A DNA stretch of 64,000 bases from assembly GCF_036634195.1 (NCBI RefSeq), contig NZ_JAZIFY010000001.1, positions 1,498,501-1,562,500 on the forward strand, read 5' to 3'. Source of the DNA: Streptomyces sp. P9-A4 (GTDB lineage: Bacteria; Actinomycetota; Actinomycetes; Streptomycetales; Streptomycetaceae). Of this stretch, positions 42,937 through 52,069 are shown piece after piece. The translations under genes were made by a program, and so were the position numbers. Every line of letters starts with the position of its first letter. The stretch's first letter is position 1. The notes under the pieces were generated by a model. That model was not told where the DNA came from. It saw nothing but the letters and a program-made list of their open reading frames with translations, and searched no databases.

Positions 42937-44535
42937 TCAGGCCAGGGTGACCAGGTCCGCGTAGTCCGGGCCCCACAGGTCCTCGACGCCGTCCGGGAGC
43001 AGGATGATCCGCTCCGGCTCCAGCGCGTCCACCGCGCCCTCGTCGTGGGTGACCAGGACGACGGCGCCCTTGTAGGTGCGCAGGGCCCCGAGGATCTCCT
43101 CGCGGCTGGCCGGGTCCAGGTTGTTGGTCGGCTCGTCCAGGAGCAGCACGTTCGCCGAGGAGACGACCAGGGTGGCCAGGGCCAGCCGGGTCTTCTCGCC
43201 GCCGGAGAGGACCCCGGCCGGCTTGTCGACGTCGTCGCCGGAGAACAGGAAGGAGCCGAGCGTCTTGCGGACCTGGACGAGGTCGAGGTCGGGCGCGGCC
43301 GAGCGCATGTTCTCCAGGACGCTGCGCTCGGGGTCGAGCGTCTCGTGCTCCTGGGCGTAGTAGCCGAGCTTGAGGCCGTGGCCCGGGGTGACCTCGCCGG
43401 TGTCGGGCTTCTCCGCCCCGGCGAGGAGCCGCAGCAGCGTGGTCTTGCCCGCGCCGTTGAGGCCGAGGATGACGACGCGGGAGCCCTTGTCGATGGCGAG
43501 GTCCACATCGGTGAAGATCTCGAGCGAACCGTAGGACTTGGAGAGCCCCTCGGCCGTCAGCGGGGTCTTGCCGCAGGGCGCCGGCTCGGGGAAGCGGAGC
43601 TTGGCGACCTTGTCGGAGGCGCGCACCGCCTCCAGGCCGGAGAGCAGTCGCTCGGCGCGCTTCGCCATGTTCTGCGCGGCCACGGTCTTGGTGGCCTTGG
43701 CGCGCATCTTGTCGGCCTGCGAGTTGAGGGCGGCGGCCTTCTTCTCGGCGTTCTGGCGCTCGCGCTTGCGGCGCTTCTCGTCGGCCTCGCGCTGCTGCTG
43801 GTAGAGCTTCCAGCCCATGTTGTAGACGTCGATCGTGGAGCGGTTGGCGTCCAGGTAGAAGACCTTGTTGACCACGGTCTCGACGAGGTCGACGTCGTGG
43901 GAGATGACGATGAAGCCGCCGCGGTAGGTCTTCAGGTAGTCGCGCAGCCAGACGATGGAGTCGGCGTCGAGGTGGTTCGTGGGCTCGTCGAGAAGGAGGG
44001 TGTCGGCGTCCGAGAACAGGATCCGGGCCAGCTCGACGCGGCGGCGCTGACCACCGGAGAGGGTGTGCAGCGGCTGGCCCATCACGCGGTCGGGCAGACC
44101 GAGGGCGGCGGCGATGGTGGAGGCCTCGGCCTCGGCCGCGTAGCCGCCCTTGGTGAGGAACTCGGTCTCCTGGCGCTCGTACTGCCGCATCGCCTTGTCG
44201 CGGGTGCCGCCGGAGCCGGTGGCGATGCGCTCCTCGTTCATCCGCATCTTCTTGATGAGGGTGTCGAGGCCGCGCGCGGAGAGGATGCGGTCGCGGGCCA
44301 GGACGTCGAGGTCACCGGTGCGCGGGTCCTGCGGCAGATAGCCGACCTCGCCGGAGCGGGCGATGTTGCCGGCGGCCGGCTGGCCCTCGCCCGCGAGGCA
44401 CTTGGTGAGGGTGGTCTTGCCCGCTCCGTTGCGGCCGACGAGGCCGATGCGGTCGCCCTTGGCGACACGGAAGGAAGCGGATTCGATGAGGACACGGGCG
44501 CCGGCGCGCAGCTCGACGCCGGATGCGGTGATCAC
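42937..44535 (-). CDS. ABC-F family ATPase
   Basis: 532-aa soluble protein with two ABC domains and no membrane segments. Walker A motifs are GRNGAGKTTL and GLNGAGKTTL; signatures LSGGQRRRVELA and LSGGEKTRLALA; Walker B motifs LLLDEPTNHLD and LLLDEPTNNLD. The central Lys/Arg-rich P-site tRNA interaction linker (RRKRERQNAEKKAAAL) is clear. ABC-F proteins act on the ribosome, either in translation control or antibiotic protection. A housekeeping EttA/Uup-like role is more likely here as no biosynthetic or resistance genes are near. GTG start. Confidence 0.93.
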   Translation of the reverse strand: MITASGVELRAGARVLIESASFRVAKGDRIGLVGRNGAGKTTLTKCLAGEGQPAAGNIARSGEVGYLPQDPRTGDLDVLARDRILSARGLDTLIKKMRMNEERIATGSGGTRDKAMRQYERQETEFLTKGGYAAEAEASTIAAALGLPDRVMGQPLHTLSGGQRRRVELARILFSDADTLLLDEPTNHLDADSIVWLRDYLKTYRGGFIVISHDVDLVETVVNKVFYLDANRSTIDVYNMGWKLYQQQREADEKRRKRERQNAEKKAAALNSQADKMRAKATKTVAAQNMAKRAERLLSGLEAVRASDKVAKLRFPEPAPCGKTPLTAEGLSKSYGSLEIFTDVDLAIDKGSRVVILGLNGAGKTTLLRLLAGAEKPDTGEVTPGHGLKLGYYAQEHETLDPERSVLENMRSAAPDLDLVQVRKTLGSFLFSGDDVDKPAGVLSGGEKTRLALATLVVSSANVLLLDEPTNNLDPASREEILGALRTYKGAVVLVTHDEGAVDALEPERIILLPDGVEDLWGPDYADLVTLA

Positions 44536-44806
44536 GGACAGACTCCAGGGCGATGGGGAAAAGGGCGGAAGGACGACTGGTGGCGGGCTTCGACGCCGCT
44601 AATGCACCCAAAGGAGAATGGCCATACAGCCAGTCTAACGGGCACCGGCAACTGCTTTTCGGCCATGCGGGGTCCGGAGTACGAACACGAATTCTTCTCA
44701 CATTCCCGCCTGTGAGCCGTAAAAGAAGCGACATATCGGAGATCGTCTGATACTCGGCACAGGGCGGCGGCCACCGCCGCGGCAGTGACGCGGAGGGTGG
44801 TGGACC

Positions 44807-45697
44807 GTGCAGTTCGACGACGACGCCGACCTGGACACCTCGGAGGTACGGGATGTCCGGGGCAGCCGCGTCCCCGGGGGCAGGGCGACCGTCGGCGGCG
44901 GTGTCATCGGCCTCATCGCCCTGGTCCTGGGCGTGCTCTTCGGGGTGGGACCGGACCAGCTCGGGCTCTCCGGGGGCGGCGACGAGCCGGTGGCCGGCGC
45001 CTCCTCGGTGGCCCAGGTCGACCAGAGCTGCAAGAAGGGGTCCGACGCGAACGCCCGTGAGGGCTGCCGGACCGTCGCCGTCGTCAACAGCCTCCAGGAC
45101 TACTGGCGGACCGAGTACGCCCGCAGGGGCGGCACCTACGGGCCCGCGAAGACGGTGATGTTCAGCCGGCGGGTAGGGACCGCGTGCGGCTCCGCGACCT
45201 CGGCGGTGGGGCCGTTCTACTGCCCCGGCGACCGGCAGGTCTATCTGGACCTGGGCTTCTTCGACGAGCTGCGGACCAAGTTCGGGTCGAGCGGCGGGCC
45301 CTTCGCGCAGGCGTACGTGGTGGCGCACGAGTACGGCCATCACATCCAGAACCTGATGGGAACGCTGAGCCGCGCCCAGGACGGGCGGACCGGCGCGAAC
45401 TCCGACGCCGTACGGGTCGAGCTCCAGGCCGACTGCTACGCGGGCGTCTGGGCGCGGCACGCGACGAGCAGCCCCGACGACCGGACGGGCCGGCCGCTCC
45501 TGACCACGCTCACCGACGCGGACATCCGGGACGGCCTCGACGCGGCGGCGGCGGTGGGCGACGACCGGATCCAGGAGAGGTTCCAGGGCCGGGTGACCCC
45601 GGAGCCCTGGACGCACGGCTCGGCGGCGCAGCGGCAGCAGTGGTTCCACGAGGGCTACCGGACCGGCGACATGGCCCGCTGCAACACCTTCCGCTGA
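44807..45697 (+). CDS. Neutral zinc metallopeptidase (YpfJ family)
   Basis: 296-aa membrane-anchored peptidase. One N-terminal helix ([20 protein letters not shown]) is followed by an extracellular catalytic domain with the gluzincin motif HEYGHH in [15 protein letters not shown] and downstream acidic residues in [11 protein letters not shown]. Four or more Cys suggest disulfides. GTG start with GGAGGG upstream. The frame ends just before the VOC gene. Physiological substrate unknown. Confidence 0.9.
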   Translation: MQFDDDADLDTSEVRDVRGSRVPGGRATVGGGVIGLIALVLGVLFGVGPDQLGLSGGGDEPVAGASSVAQVDQSCKKGSDANAREGCRTVAVVNSLQDYWRTEYARRGGTYGPAKTVMFSRRVGTACGSATSAVGPFYCPGDRQVYLDLGFFDELRTKFGSSGGPFAQAYVVAHEYGHHIQNLMGTLSRAQDGRTGANSDAVRVELQADCYAGVWARHATSSPDDRTGRPLLTTLTDADIRDGLDAAAAVGDDRIQERFQGRVTPEPWTHGSAAQRQQWFHEGYRTGDMARCNTFR

Positions 45698-45765
45698 GTT
45701 GCCGGTGGGGGCTGCCAGACTGAGACCCAGGTCACATTCGACGGCATCGAAAGGGAGTGATCGGG

Positions 45766-46167
45766 ATGGCCGAGGCACCCCAGGTCTGTCCGACACTGAC
45801 GTACGACGACGCCAAGGCGGCGATCAAGCAGCTCACGGAGGGCTTCGGCTTCACCGCGACCGCGGTGTACGAGGCCGAGGACGGGCGGGTCGCGCACGCC
45901 GAGCTGGCGTACGGGAACGGCATGGTGATGCTGGGCAGCAAGGGCACCGGCAGCGAGTTCGACAAGCTGATGGCCCGCGGCGGCCCGGTGGGCGTCTTCG
46001 TCCACGTGGACGACGTCGACGAGCACCACGCGCGCGCCGCCGCCCACGGCATCGAGATCGTGATGCCGCCCAAGGACCAGGACTACGGCTCCCGGGACTA
46101 CATGGCCCGGGACGCCGAGGGGAACATCTGGAGCTTCGGGACGTACACCCCCGGCGCCGCGGAGTAG
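45766..46167 (+). CDS. VOC-superfamily (glyoxalase/bleomycin-resistance fold) protein
   Basis: 133-aa protein with paired beta-alpha-beta modules: PTLTYDDAKAAIKQLTEGFGF and VFVHVDDVDEHHARAAAHGIEI, ending in GNIWSFGTY. Residues typical of a metal site are partly present (His in VAHAEL, Glu of DAEGN). May be a dioxygenase-like or stress-binding protein. The ATG at 45766 has AAGGGAG eight nt before it; a GTG three codons upstream overlaps that site. Confidence 0.82.
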   Translation: MAEAPQVCPTLTYDDAKAAIKQLTEGFGFTATAVYEAEDGRVAHAELAYGNGMVMLGSKGTGSEFDKLMARGGPVGVFVHVDDVDEHHARAAAHGIEIVMPPKDQDYGSRDYMARDAEGNIWSFGTYTPGAAE

Positions 46168-46192
46168 CCGGACGCCGGGGACGCGGTCCCCG

Positions 46193-47638
46193 TCACGCTC
46201 CCCCGGTGTGGACCTGGAAGGCGGCCCTGCGGACCGCCTTCGCCAGGGCCGGGTCGGGGTGGGCGGCGGCGAGGGCGACCAGGACCTGGACGGTACGCGG
46301 GTGGCCGACGGCCCGGACCTCGTCGAGCAGTGCCGGGACGGTGCCCTGCACGGCGGAGTCGAGGTGCCGGACGAGCAGCGCGCTCTCGCCGTGGTCGGCG
46401 ACGGCCGCCGCCGTGTCCACCCAGAGCCAGGTGGCCTCTTCGCGGGTGAGGACCTCCTGGGCGTCGTCGGGGTCGGCGCCCTCGTACTCGGCGATCCAGA
46501 GCAGGGCGTACGGCCGGAGCGACGGTTCGGCGACGGTGGCGCGCACCTCGGCCTCGGCGGGGGCGCCGACGACCCGGAGCGCCTCGAAGGCGAGACCGCG
46601 CAGCAGGGCGTCCTCGCCGCGGGCGACCGCGAGGAGTTCGGCCACCGCGCTGGAGAGGGTGCGGGCCGCGAGCCAGGCGCGGTACTCGGCGCGGGCCGGT
46701 CCCGGGGTGAGCCGGGCGCAGCCGCGGAGCATGTCCTCGGCGGACTGCTCGATGTTGCCCGCGGGGCTCTGCGCGGCGACGCAGATCTGTTCCAGCTTGA
46801 CCCAGACCGCCCAGTTGCCGAGCGGGGTCAGGGTGGCGTGACGCCCTTCCGCACCGGGGTCGAGGGTGAGCGCGCCGACGGCCGCGAGACCTTCGAGGGC
46901 CCAGTCGAGGAGGGCCGGGAGTCCGACGGCGGCGTCGTTCGCGGCCGGGGTGCCCGCGGTCTCGGCCGCGGGGCCCGCGGCCGGGACCTCGCAGCGTTCC
47001 TCGCGCAGTTCCTCGACGCGCTGGCCGAGGAGGTCGAGGAGGGCGGGGACGAGGACCGGGCCCTGGGAGAGCTGGAGCAGCGAGAGGACCTGGGGGACGG
47101 CCTCGACGACCTCGGCGACGGCGCTCGGCGCGACCCCTTCGGAGGCCGGGTGCACCAGGGACCAGGCGTCGAAGAGCGCGACCCAGCCGCGCAGGACGGC
47201 GGAGTCGTCCCGGTCCCAGGCGTGCAGCCGCCAGCCGGGGCGGACGGTGCCGCCGTGGAGTTCGACGAGTCCGGCGAGCCGCGCGCGGTCCCAGCCGGCC
47301 CGGATCTGGCCGGGCGTCAGGTCCAGTGCGGCGGCGGCCCTTTCCTGGGCGAGGACCGCGGCGGGGACGGTGGCCGGGGCCGTGCCGGGACCGGTGCGGG
47401 GGGCCGTGTCGGCGCCGCGCTCGACCGCGGCCCAGCGGGCGATCCGTACGGCGTCGGCGAGGACCTGCCGGGCCTGGCGGGCGAGTTCCGCGCGGGGCGG
47501 AGTGCCCTCGGGCGGCCGTGGCGCAGGCCGGGTGCGCCGGGTCGTCACGGCCCGTCGGGCGGTGGCCAGCGCCCGCGGGCGGACGAGTCGGAGTCTGGAG
47601 TTGCGCGCCAATGGTTCATCGGGCTTTCGAGACGTCAC
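46193..47638 (-). CDS. Large helical protein, unknown function
   Basis: Not recognised. About 481 aa (frame open to 47674 via a TTG), cytoplasmic, Ala/Leu/Val-rich and mostly alpha-helical. A winged-helix-like segment near residues 95-140 (LDLTPGQIRAGWDRARLAGL) is followed by HEAT-like repeats towards the C-terminus (DALLRGLAFEALRVVG; TVQVLVALAAAHPDPALAKA). No catalytic motif is seen. Convergent with the VOC gene. Could be a scaffold or regulatory repeat protein. Start codon uncertain. Confidence 0.7.
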   Translation of the reverse strand: MTSRKPDEPLARNSRLRLVRPRALATARRAVTTRRTRPAPRPPEGTPPRAELARQARQVLADAVRIARWAAVERGADTAPRTGPGTAPATVPAAVLAQERAAAALDLTPGQIRAGWDRARLAGLVELHGGTVRPGWRLHAWDRDDSAVLRGWVALFDAWSLVHPASEGVAPSAVAEVVEAVPQVLSLLQLSQGPVLVPALLDLLGQRVEELREERCEVPAAGPAAETAGTPAANDAAVGLPALLDWALEGLAAVGALTLDPGAEGRHATLTPLGNWAVWVKLEQICVAAQSPAGNIEQSAEDMLRGCARLTPGPARAEYRAWLAARTLSSAVAELLAVARGEDALLRGLAFEALRVVGAPAEAEVRATVAEPSLRPYALLWIAEYEGADPDDAQEVLTREEATWLWVDTAAAVADHGESALLVRHLDSAVQGTVPALLDEVRAVGHPRTVQVLVALAAAHPDPALAKAVRRAAFQVHTGGA

Positions 47639-47783
47639 GGGGGCAGTCTTCCCGCTGACGGCCCGAAAGCCCAATCGGAATCGGCCACCCCGTCATGACG
47701 GGCGCGCGGACGGGCCCGGGAACAGGCGCGGCCGCCCGGGGAGAACAGTCGCGGACGGCCTCGGCGGAACGGGGGCGGCGGCC

Positions 47784-48911
47784 TCAGAGGAGGGGAGTGA
47801 GGAAGCGGCGGAGGGCTTCCTCGTAACGGACCGGGTCGGCGTTCCACATCGCGGCGTGCGGGGCGTGCCGCACGGTGTGGAGGGTGACCAGGTCGGGACG
47901 GCGCGCGGCGAGCTCGACGGAGGGTTCCCAGGGGGCGACGGTGTCGTCGGGGCCGTGCAGGAGGAGGACCGGGACGCGCAGGGCCTCGGGTTCGGAAGCG
48001 GCCATGAGCAGGTCGCCGTGGACTCCGGTCCTGCCCTGGGCGGAGCGGACGGCGAGCGGGAGCAGCGGTCCGGGGACGTGGTGGGCCGAGACGAGGTTGC
48101 GGAGGGTGGCTTCCCAGTCGAGGACCGGGGAGTCGAGGACGAGGCCGCTGATCCGGTCGCGCATCCCGGACTCGGCGGCGGCGCGCAGCGCCATCGAGGC
48201 CCCGGTCCCCCAGCCGTGCAGGACGACCTTGCGGGCGCCGCGACGGACGGCGTACCGGATGGTGGCGTCGACGTCGCGCCATTCGGAGTCGCCGAGGTGG
48301 GCGAGGCCGTCGGGGGAGGCGGGTGCTCCCTCGTCGCCCCGGTAGGCGGGGACGAGGACGGGGATCTTGCGCCGGTTGAAGAAGGGGACGACGTTGAGCG
48401 GGTGCTCGCGGGTGGTGCCGAGGCCGTGCAGGGCGATGACCCAGGTGGTGCGGGGGGCGGCGACCAGCCAGGCGGGCAGCGGGCCGAGTTCGCCGGGGAT
48501 CTCGACGTCCTCCTGGGCGAGCCCGAGGGCGGTGATCGGTGTGCCCCGGTGCAGCTGGGGGGTGAACCGGACGCGGGCTCCGGGGCCGAACACCCCGAGT
48601 TCGACCCGTTCCAGGCGCCGGACGACGGTGTCCGCGGTGTGCGGGACCCGGTCGAGGACGGGGCCGACGACGGCGTGCAGGCCGTGGCCCTCGATCCCGT
48701 ACGTGCCGGGGCGCAGCGAGGCGAGGCTGCGGGTGAGGGTGATCCGTTCGGGGTCCGTGGCGTGCACGGTCAGTTTGGGATCCCCGGGCAGGGGTCGTCC
48801 GGACGGCGCCCTGAGGGCGACGTCGCTGGCGTACCGGCCGGCCGCGATCGCGACCGCGCCGACACCGATCAGAGTGGTGACGGCCGCTGCCGTCGCTGTA
48901 GCCGGGCGCAC
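47784..48911 (-). CDS. Alpha/beta hydrolase with N-terminal membrane helix
   Basis: About 375-aa protein anchored or exported by a hydrophobic N-terminus (VTTLIGVGAVAIAAGRYAS). The hydrolase core has the oxyanion segment ALHGLGTTREHPLN, the nucleophile elbow GWGTGAS (GxGxG variant with Thr where Ser is expected, Ser two residues on), Asp in LLLHGPDDTVAPW and His in VRHAPHAAMWN. Substrate unknown. A GTG start at 48911 fits the beginning of the hydrophobic segment; the frame is open to 48947. Confidence 0.78.
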   Translation of the reverse strand: MRPATATAAAVTTLIGVGAVAIAAGRYASDVALRAPSGRPLPGDPKLTVHATDPERITLTRSLASLRPGTYGIEGHGLHAVVGPVLDRVPHTADTVVRRLERVELGVFGPGARVRFTPQLHRGTPITALGLAQEDVEIPGELGPLPAWLVAAPRTTWVIALHGLGTTREHPLNVVPFFNRRKIPVLVPAYRGDEGAPASPDGLAHLGDSEWRDVDATIRYAVRRGARKVVLHGWGTGASMALRAAAESGMRDRISGLVLDSPVLDWEATLRNLVSAHHVPGPLLPLAVRSAQGRTGVHGDLLMAASEPEALRVPVLLLHGPDDTVAPWEPSVELAARRPDLVTLHTVRHAPHAAMWNADPVRYEEALRRFLTPLL

Positions 48912-49227
48912 GCTCCCAGTCTCGGCACGGTGGGGGCGGGCTGCCACCGGACGGACCCGGCCGGGGGGGTGGGGCGGGGGCCGGGGTCGCCTCGGGGAGG
49001 GCCCCTGGGGAGTGACATGGGTCTCCTCGGCGGGGTCGCCCGTCCGGATGACGCGGTCCGGGGAGCGGAACCGGGTGGCGTGGGGCGAACCGGGTCAGGT
49101 CGTACGTGCCCGGTGTTCGCCCGGATTACCCGGGGTCGCGGGGTGACCGCATCGTGGACGACCGGCACGCCGGAGCCGTAAGCGGAATGTCTTGACACCG
49201 GATGGGGACACCGCAGCGCCCGACCCA
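48912..49227. other. Divergent intergenic region, hydrolase and pit genes
   Basis: About 316 bp of GC-rich DNA before the PHO box. It holds runs of G and C but no clear repeat, small gene or RNA structure I can support. Confidence 0.5.
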
Positions 49228-49260
49228 GTTCACCTTCCGTTCACTCAGGTTGCCTACGTT
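49228..49260 (+). promoter_or_regulatory. PHO box (PhoP direct repeats) upstream of pit
   Basis: Consecutive 11-bp units GTTCACCTTCC (49228) and GTTCACTCAGG (49239), with a weaker third TTGCCTACGTT, match the Streptomyces PhoP direct-repeat unit whose core is GTTCACC. Located 37-69 nt before the phosphate transporter start. Confidence 0.8.
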
Positions 49261-49296
49261 CGACTGGCCACTGACGCCAAACGATTGCCTGGGTAA

Positions 49297-50571
49297 ATGG
49301 AACACATCACGCTGCTGCTCGCCATTGTGGTCGTGACAGCTCTCGTGTTCGATTTCACGAACGGTTTCCACGACACCGCCAACGCGATGGCCACGACCAT
49401 CTCGACCGGTGCGCTGAAGCCCAAGACGGCGGTGGCCATGTCCGCCGTGCTCAACCTCGTCGGCGCGTTCCTGTCCGTGGAGGTCGCCAAGACGATCTCC
49501 GGCGGGATCATCAACGAAGAGGGCATCCGCACAGAGGTGATCTTCGCCGCGCTGGTCGGCGCCATCCTGTGGAACCTGCTGACCTGGCTGCTCGGACTGC
49601 CGTCCAGCTCCTCCCACGCCCTCTTCGGCGGTCTCATCGGCGCCGCGGTCATGTCGGCCGGCTGGTCGGCCGTGAACGGCCCGACGATCGTCACCAAGGT
49701 CCTCATCCCGGCCGTCGCCGCGCCGATCGTGGCCGGTCTCGCCGCGATGCTGGCCACCAGGCTGACGTACCGGATCGGCGCGAAGACCGACGAGAAGCAC
49801 ACCGCCAAGGGCTACCGGGTCGGCCAGATCGCCTCCGCCGGTCTCGTCTCCCTCGCCCACGGCACCAACGACGCCCAGAAGACGATGGGCATCATCACCC
49901 TGGCCCTGGTCACCCAGGGCGTCGTCGACCCCGGCTCCAACCCGCCGCTCTGGGTCGTCGTCTCCGCCGGCGTCGCGATCGCCCTCGGCACCTACCTCGG
50001 TGGCTGGCGCATCATCCGCACCATGGGCAAGGGCCTCACCGACCTCCGGCCGCAGCAGGGCTTCGCCGCCCAGACCAGCGCCGCGACGGTCATCCTGGCC
50101 TCCTCGCACCTCGGCTTCTCCCTCTCCACCACCCAGTCCTGCTCGGGTGCCGTGATGGGCGCCGGTCTCGGCCGCAAGGGCGGTGTCGTCCGCTGGTCGA
50201 CCGCGACCCGGATGTTCGTCGCCTGGGGTCTGACCCTGCCCGCCGCGGCCCTGGTCGGCGCCGGTGCCGAGTTCCTCACCAAGCAGGGCCCCTGGGGCAT
50301 CGCCGCCGTCGCGGTCCTGCTGATCGCCGGCTCGGGCGTCATCTGGTCGCTGTCCCGCCGCAAGCCGGTCGACCAGCACAACGTCACCGCCGACGACCTC
50401 GACGCCGAGGCCGAGCCCGCGGGTGTGGTGACCACCGCCATCGCGGCCGTCACCCCGCCGCCGCCGGCCGGTTCCGTCGCCGCCGTCACCGACGAGGACC
50501 TCAAGACCACCATCCCCGCGCCGGCCCCGACCGACCCGAGCGCTCCCCCGGCCCCCGCCGCAGCGGTGTAA
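49297..50571 (+). CDS. pit: Low-affinity inorganic phosphate transporter, Pit family
   Basis: 424-aa phosphate:H+ symporter with two family repeats, FDFTNGFHDTANAMAT near the N-terminus and SLAHGTNDAQKTMGI in the second half, and about ten helices. A Pro/Ala-rich cytoplasmic tail ends the protein. Preceded by PHO-box direct repeats, so PhoP should control it, probably repressing it when phosphate is scarce (known for a Streptomyces Pit gene). A small membrane gene follows after 12 nt. Confidence 0.94.
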   Translation: MEHITLLLAIVVVTALVFDFTNGFHDTANAMATTISTGALKPKTAVAMSAVLNLVGAFLSVEVAKTISGGIINEEGIRTEVIFAALVGAILWNLLTWLLGLPSSSSHALFGGLIGAAVMSAGWSAVNGPTIVTKVLIPAVAAPIVAGLAAMLATRLTYRIGAKTDEKHTAKGYRVGQIASAGLVSLAHGTNDAQKTMGIITLALVTQGVVDPGSNPPLWVVVSAGVAIALGTYLGGWRIIRTMGKGLTDLRPQQGFAAQTSAATVILASSHLGFSLSTTQSCSGAVMGAGLGRKGGVVRWSTATRMFVAWGLTLPAAALVGAGAEFLTKQGPWGIAAVAVLLIAGSGVIWSLSRRKPVDQHNVTADDLDAEAEPAGVVTTAIAAVTPPPPAGSVAAVTDEDLKTTIPAPAPTDPSAPPAPAAAV

Positions 50572-50583
50572 GGAACGAACGAC

Positions 50584-50805
50584 ATGAAGATCGACTGGGC
50601 AGCCCTCGGCTCCGTCTTCGGAGTCAGCCTCGTGGCGACCGTCGCGCTGGTGGGCCTCTTCACCCTCGGCGTCATCGGCCTCTCCAAGCAGGAGCAGGCC
50701 GCCGCCCAGGGAGGCTCCGCCGCCCTGGCCCGCACCGGCGCCTACGCCTGCTTCGCCCTGTGCCTCGCGGCCGTGGCGTACGGGATCTACCTGATCGTCG
50801 CCTGA
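50584..50805 (+). CDS. Small two-helix membrane protein, Pit partner
   Basis: 73-aa protein with helices VFGVSLVATVALVGLFTLGV and AYACFALCLAAVAYGIYLIV joined by a polar loop. No known function. It is cotranscribed with pit (12-nt gap) and ends before a strong terminator, suggesting an accessory role in phosphate transport. Confidence 0.8.
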   Translation: MKIDWAALGSVFGVSLVATVALVGLFTLGVIGLSKQEQAAAQGGSAALARTGAYACFALCLAAVAYGIYLIVA

Positions 50806-50821
50806 CGGTCCGCGAACACCA

Positions 50822-50864
50822 ACGGCCGGGCGGTCCGCACCTCGTGTGCGGGCCGCCCGGCCGT
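50822..50864 (+). terminator. 19-bp terminator after the pit operon
   Basis: Arms 50822-50840 and 50846-50864 with a single G-T wobble, followed by a T-containing tail (CGTGTTTGT). It separates the pit transcript from the cobalamin riboswitch. Confidence 0.88.
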
Positions 50865-50910
50865 CGTGTTTGTGGTGCTTCGCACAGTGACGCGATGCAG
50901 GTCAAGGGTG

Positions 50911-51055
50911 AGTTGACGGCTGTTCTCGGGCCGTGGTGGACTGCCGAGGCCATTACGGAGGCAGTAGAGGAAGTCCGGTGCGAATCCGGCGCGGTCCCGC
51001 CACTGTGACCGGATCCGAAGGGTCCGGGAGTCAGGAACTCTCGCCGCCGGTCACG
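50911..51055 (+). ncRNA. Cobalamin riboswitch
   Basis: Shows the core AGGAAGTCCGGTGCGAATCC, shown here as the conserved GGTGCGAATCC hairpin, then GGTCCCGCCACTGTGA with the B12-box core GCCACTG (50999-51005), and GAGTCAGGAACTC at the 3' side. Complementary ends TGACGGC and GCCGGTCA close the outer stem. It precedes cobD by about 40 nt and should shut off the cob operon when adenosylcobalamin is abundant. Confidence 0.94.
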
Positions 51056-51094
51056 TCGATCCAGGGCGCGGACCCTGAGTGAGGACGCAGCGCC

Positions 51095-52069
51095 ATGCCC
51101 GGCCGCAGCCCCAGACCTTCCAGAGCCACCGCCGTCTTCGCGTACGGCGCCGCCGCGGGCCTCGCCGTCGACCTGCTCGTCGGCGACCCCCGCCGCGGCC
51201 ATCCCGTCGCCGCGTTCGGCCGGGCCGCCGCCGGGGTCGAACGGGCCCTGTGGCGCGACCACCGCGGCTGGGGCGCCCTGCACACCGCCGTCTGCGCCGG
51301 CTCCACCGCCGCCCTCGGCGCGCTCGCCGCCCGGACCGTGCGGAACCGGCCGGCCGCTTCCGTCGCCCTCACCGCCGCCTCCGTCTGGGCCGTCGTCGGC
51401 GGTACGACCCTGGGGCGGGAGGCCCGCGCGATCGGCGGCGCCCTCGCCGCCGGGGACCTGGAGGTGGCCCGGGAACGGCTGCCCCACCTGTGCGGGCGCG
51501 ACCCGCACTCCCTGGACGGACCGGCGATGGCCCGCGCGGTCGTCGAGTCGGTCGCCGAGAACACCTCCGACGCCGTGGTCGGCGCCCTCTTCTGGGGCGC
51601 GGTCGCGGGCGTGCCCGGCCTCGTCGCCTTCCGCGCCGTCAACACCCTCGACGCCATGGTCGGCCACAAGTCGCCGCGCCACCGCCGCTTCGGCTGGGCC
51701 TCCGCCCGCCTCGACGACCTGGCCGGCTGGCCCGGCGCCCGGCTGACGGCCGTGGCCGCGACGCTCGCCGGAGGGAACCCGCGCGGGGCCGTACGGGCCT
51801 GGCGGGCGGACGCGGCGAAGCACCCGAGCCCCAACGCGGGCCCCGTCGAGGCCTCCTTCGCGGGCGCGCTCGGCGTACGGCTCGGCGGGACCCTCTCGTA
51901 CGCCGGAAGGACCGAGCACCGGCCCGTCCTGAACGGGGAGGGGCGGCCCGTCGAGGTCGCCGACATCGACCGGGCGGTCCGGCTGTCCCGCCGGGTCACC
52001 GGACTGACCCTGGCCGCCTGTGTGGGCGGCCGGATGATCGCGAGCGCGCTGAAGCGGAGGAACGCATGA
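51095..52069 (+). CDS. cobD: Adenosylcobinamide-phosphate synthase CobD/CbiB
   Basis: 324-aa integral membrane enzyme attaching the aminopropanol arm (or its phosphate) to adenosylcobyric acid. Signature regions are DLLVGDPRRGHPVAAFG, SVAENTSDAVVGALFW and RAVNTLDAMVGHKS. First gene after the riboswitch; overlaps cobQ by ATGA. Confidence 0.95.
   Translation: MPGRSPRPSRATAVFAYGAAAGLAVDLLVGDPRRGHPVAAFGRAAAGVERALWRDHRGWGALHTAVCAGSTAALGALAARTVRNRPAASVALTAASVWAVVGGTTLGREARAIGGALAAGDLEVARERLPHLCGRDPHSLDGPAMARAVVESVAENTSDAVVGALFWGAVAGVPGLVAFRAVNTLDAMVGHKSPRHRRFGWASARLDDLAGWPGARLTAVAATLAGGNPRGAVRAWRADAAKHPSPNAGPVEASFAGALGVRLGGTLSYAGRTEHRPVLNGEGRPVEVADIDRAVRLSRRVTGLTLAACVGGRMIASALKRRNA

Noticed and set aside
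42464..42964. Plus-strand frames across gbn and the gap upstream
   Set aside because: They are antisense to gbn, with no coding signature and no start signal.
42937..44535. Antibiotic-resistance reading of the ABC-F protein
   Set aside because: No biosynthetic cluster or resistance neighbour. The layout next to gbn is the conserved housekeeping position.
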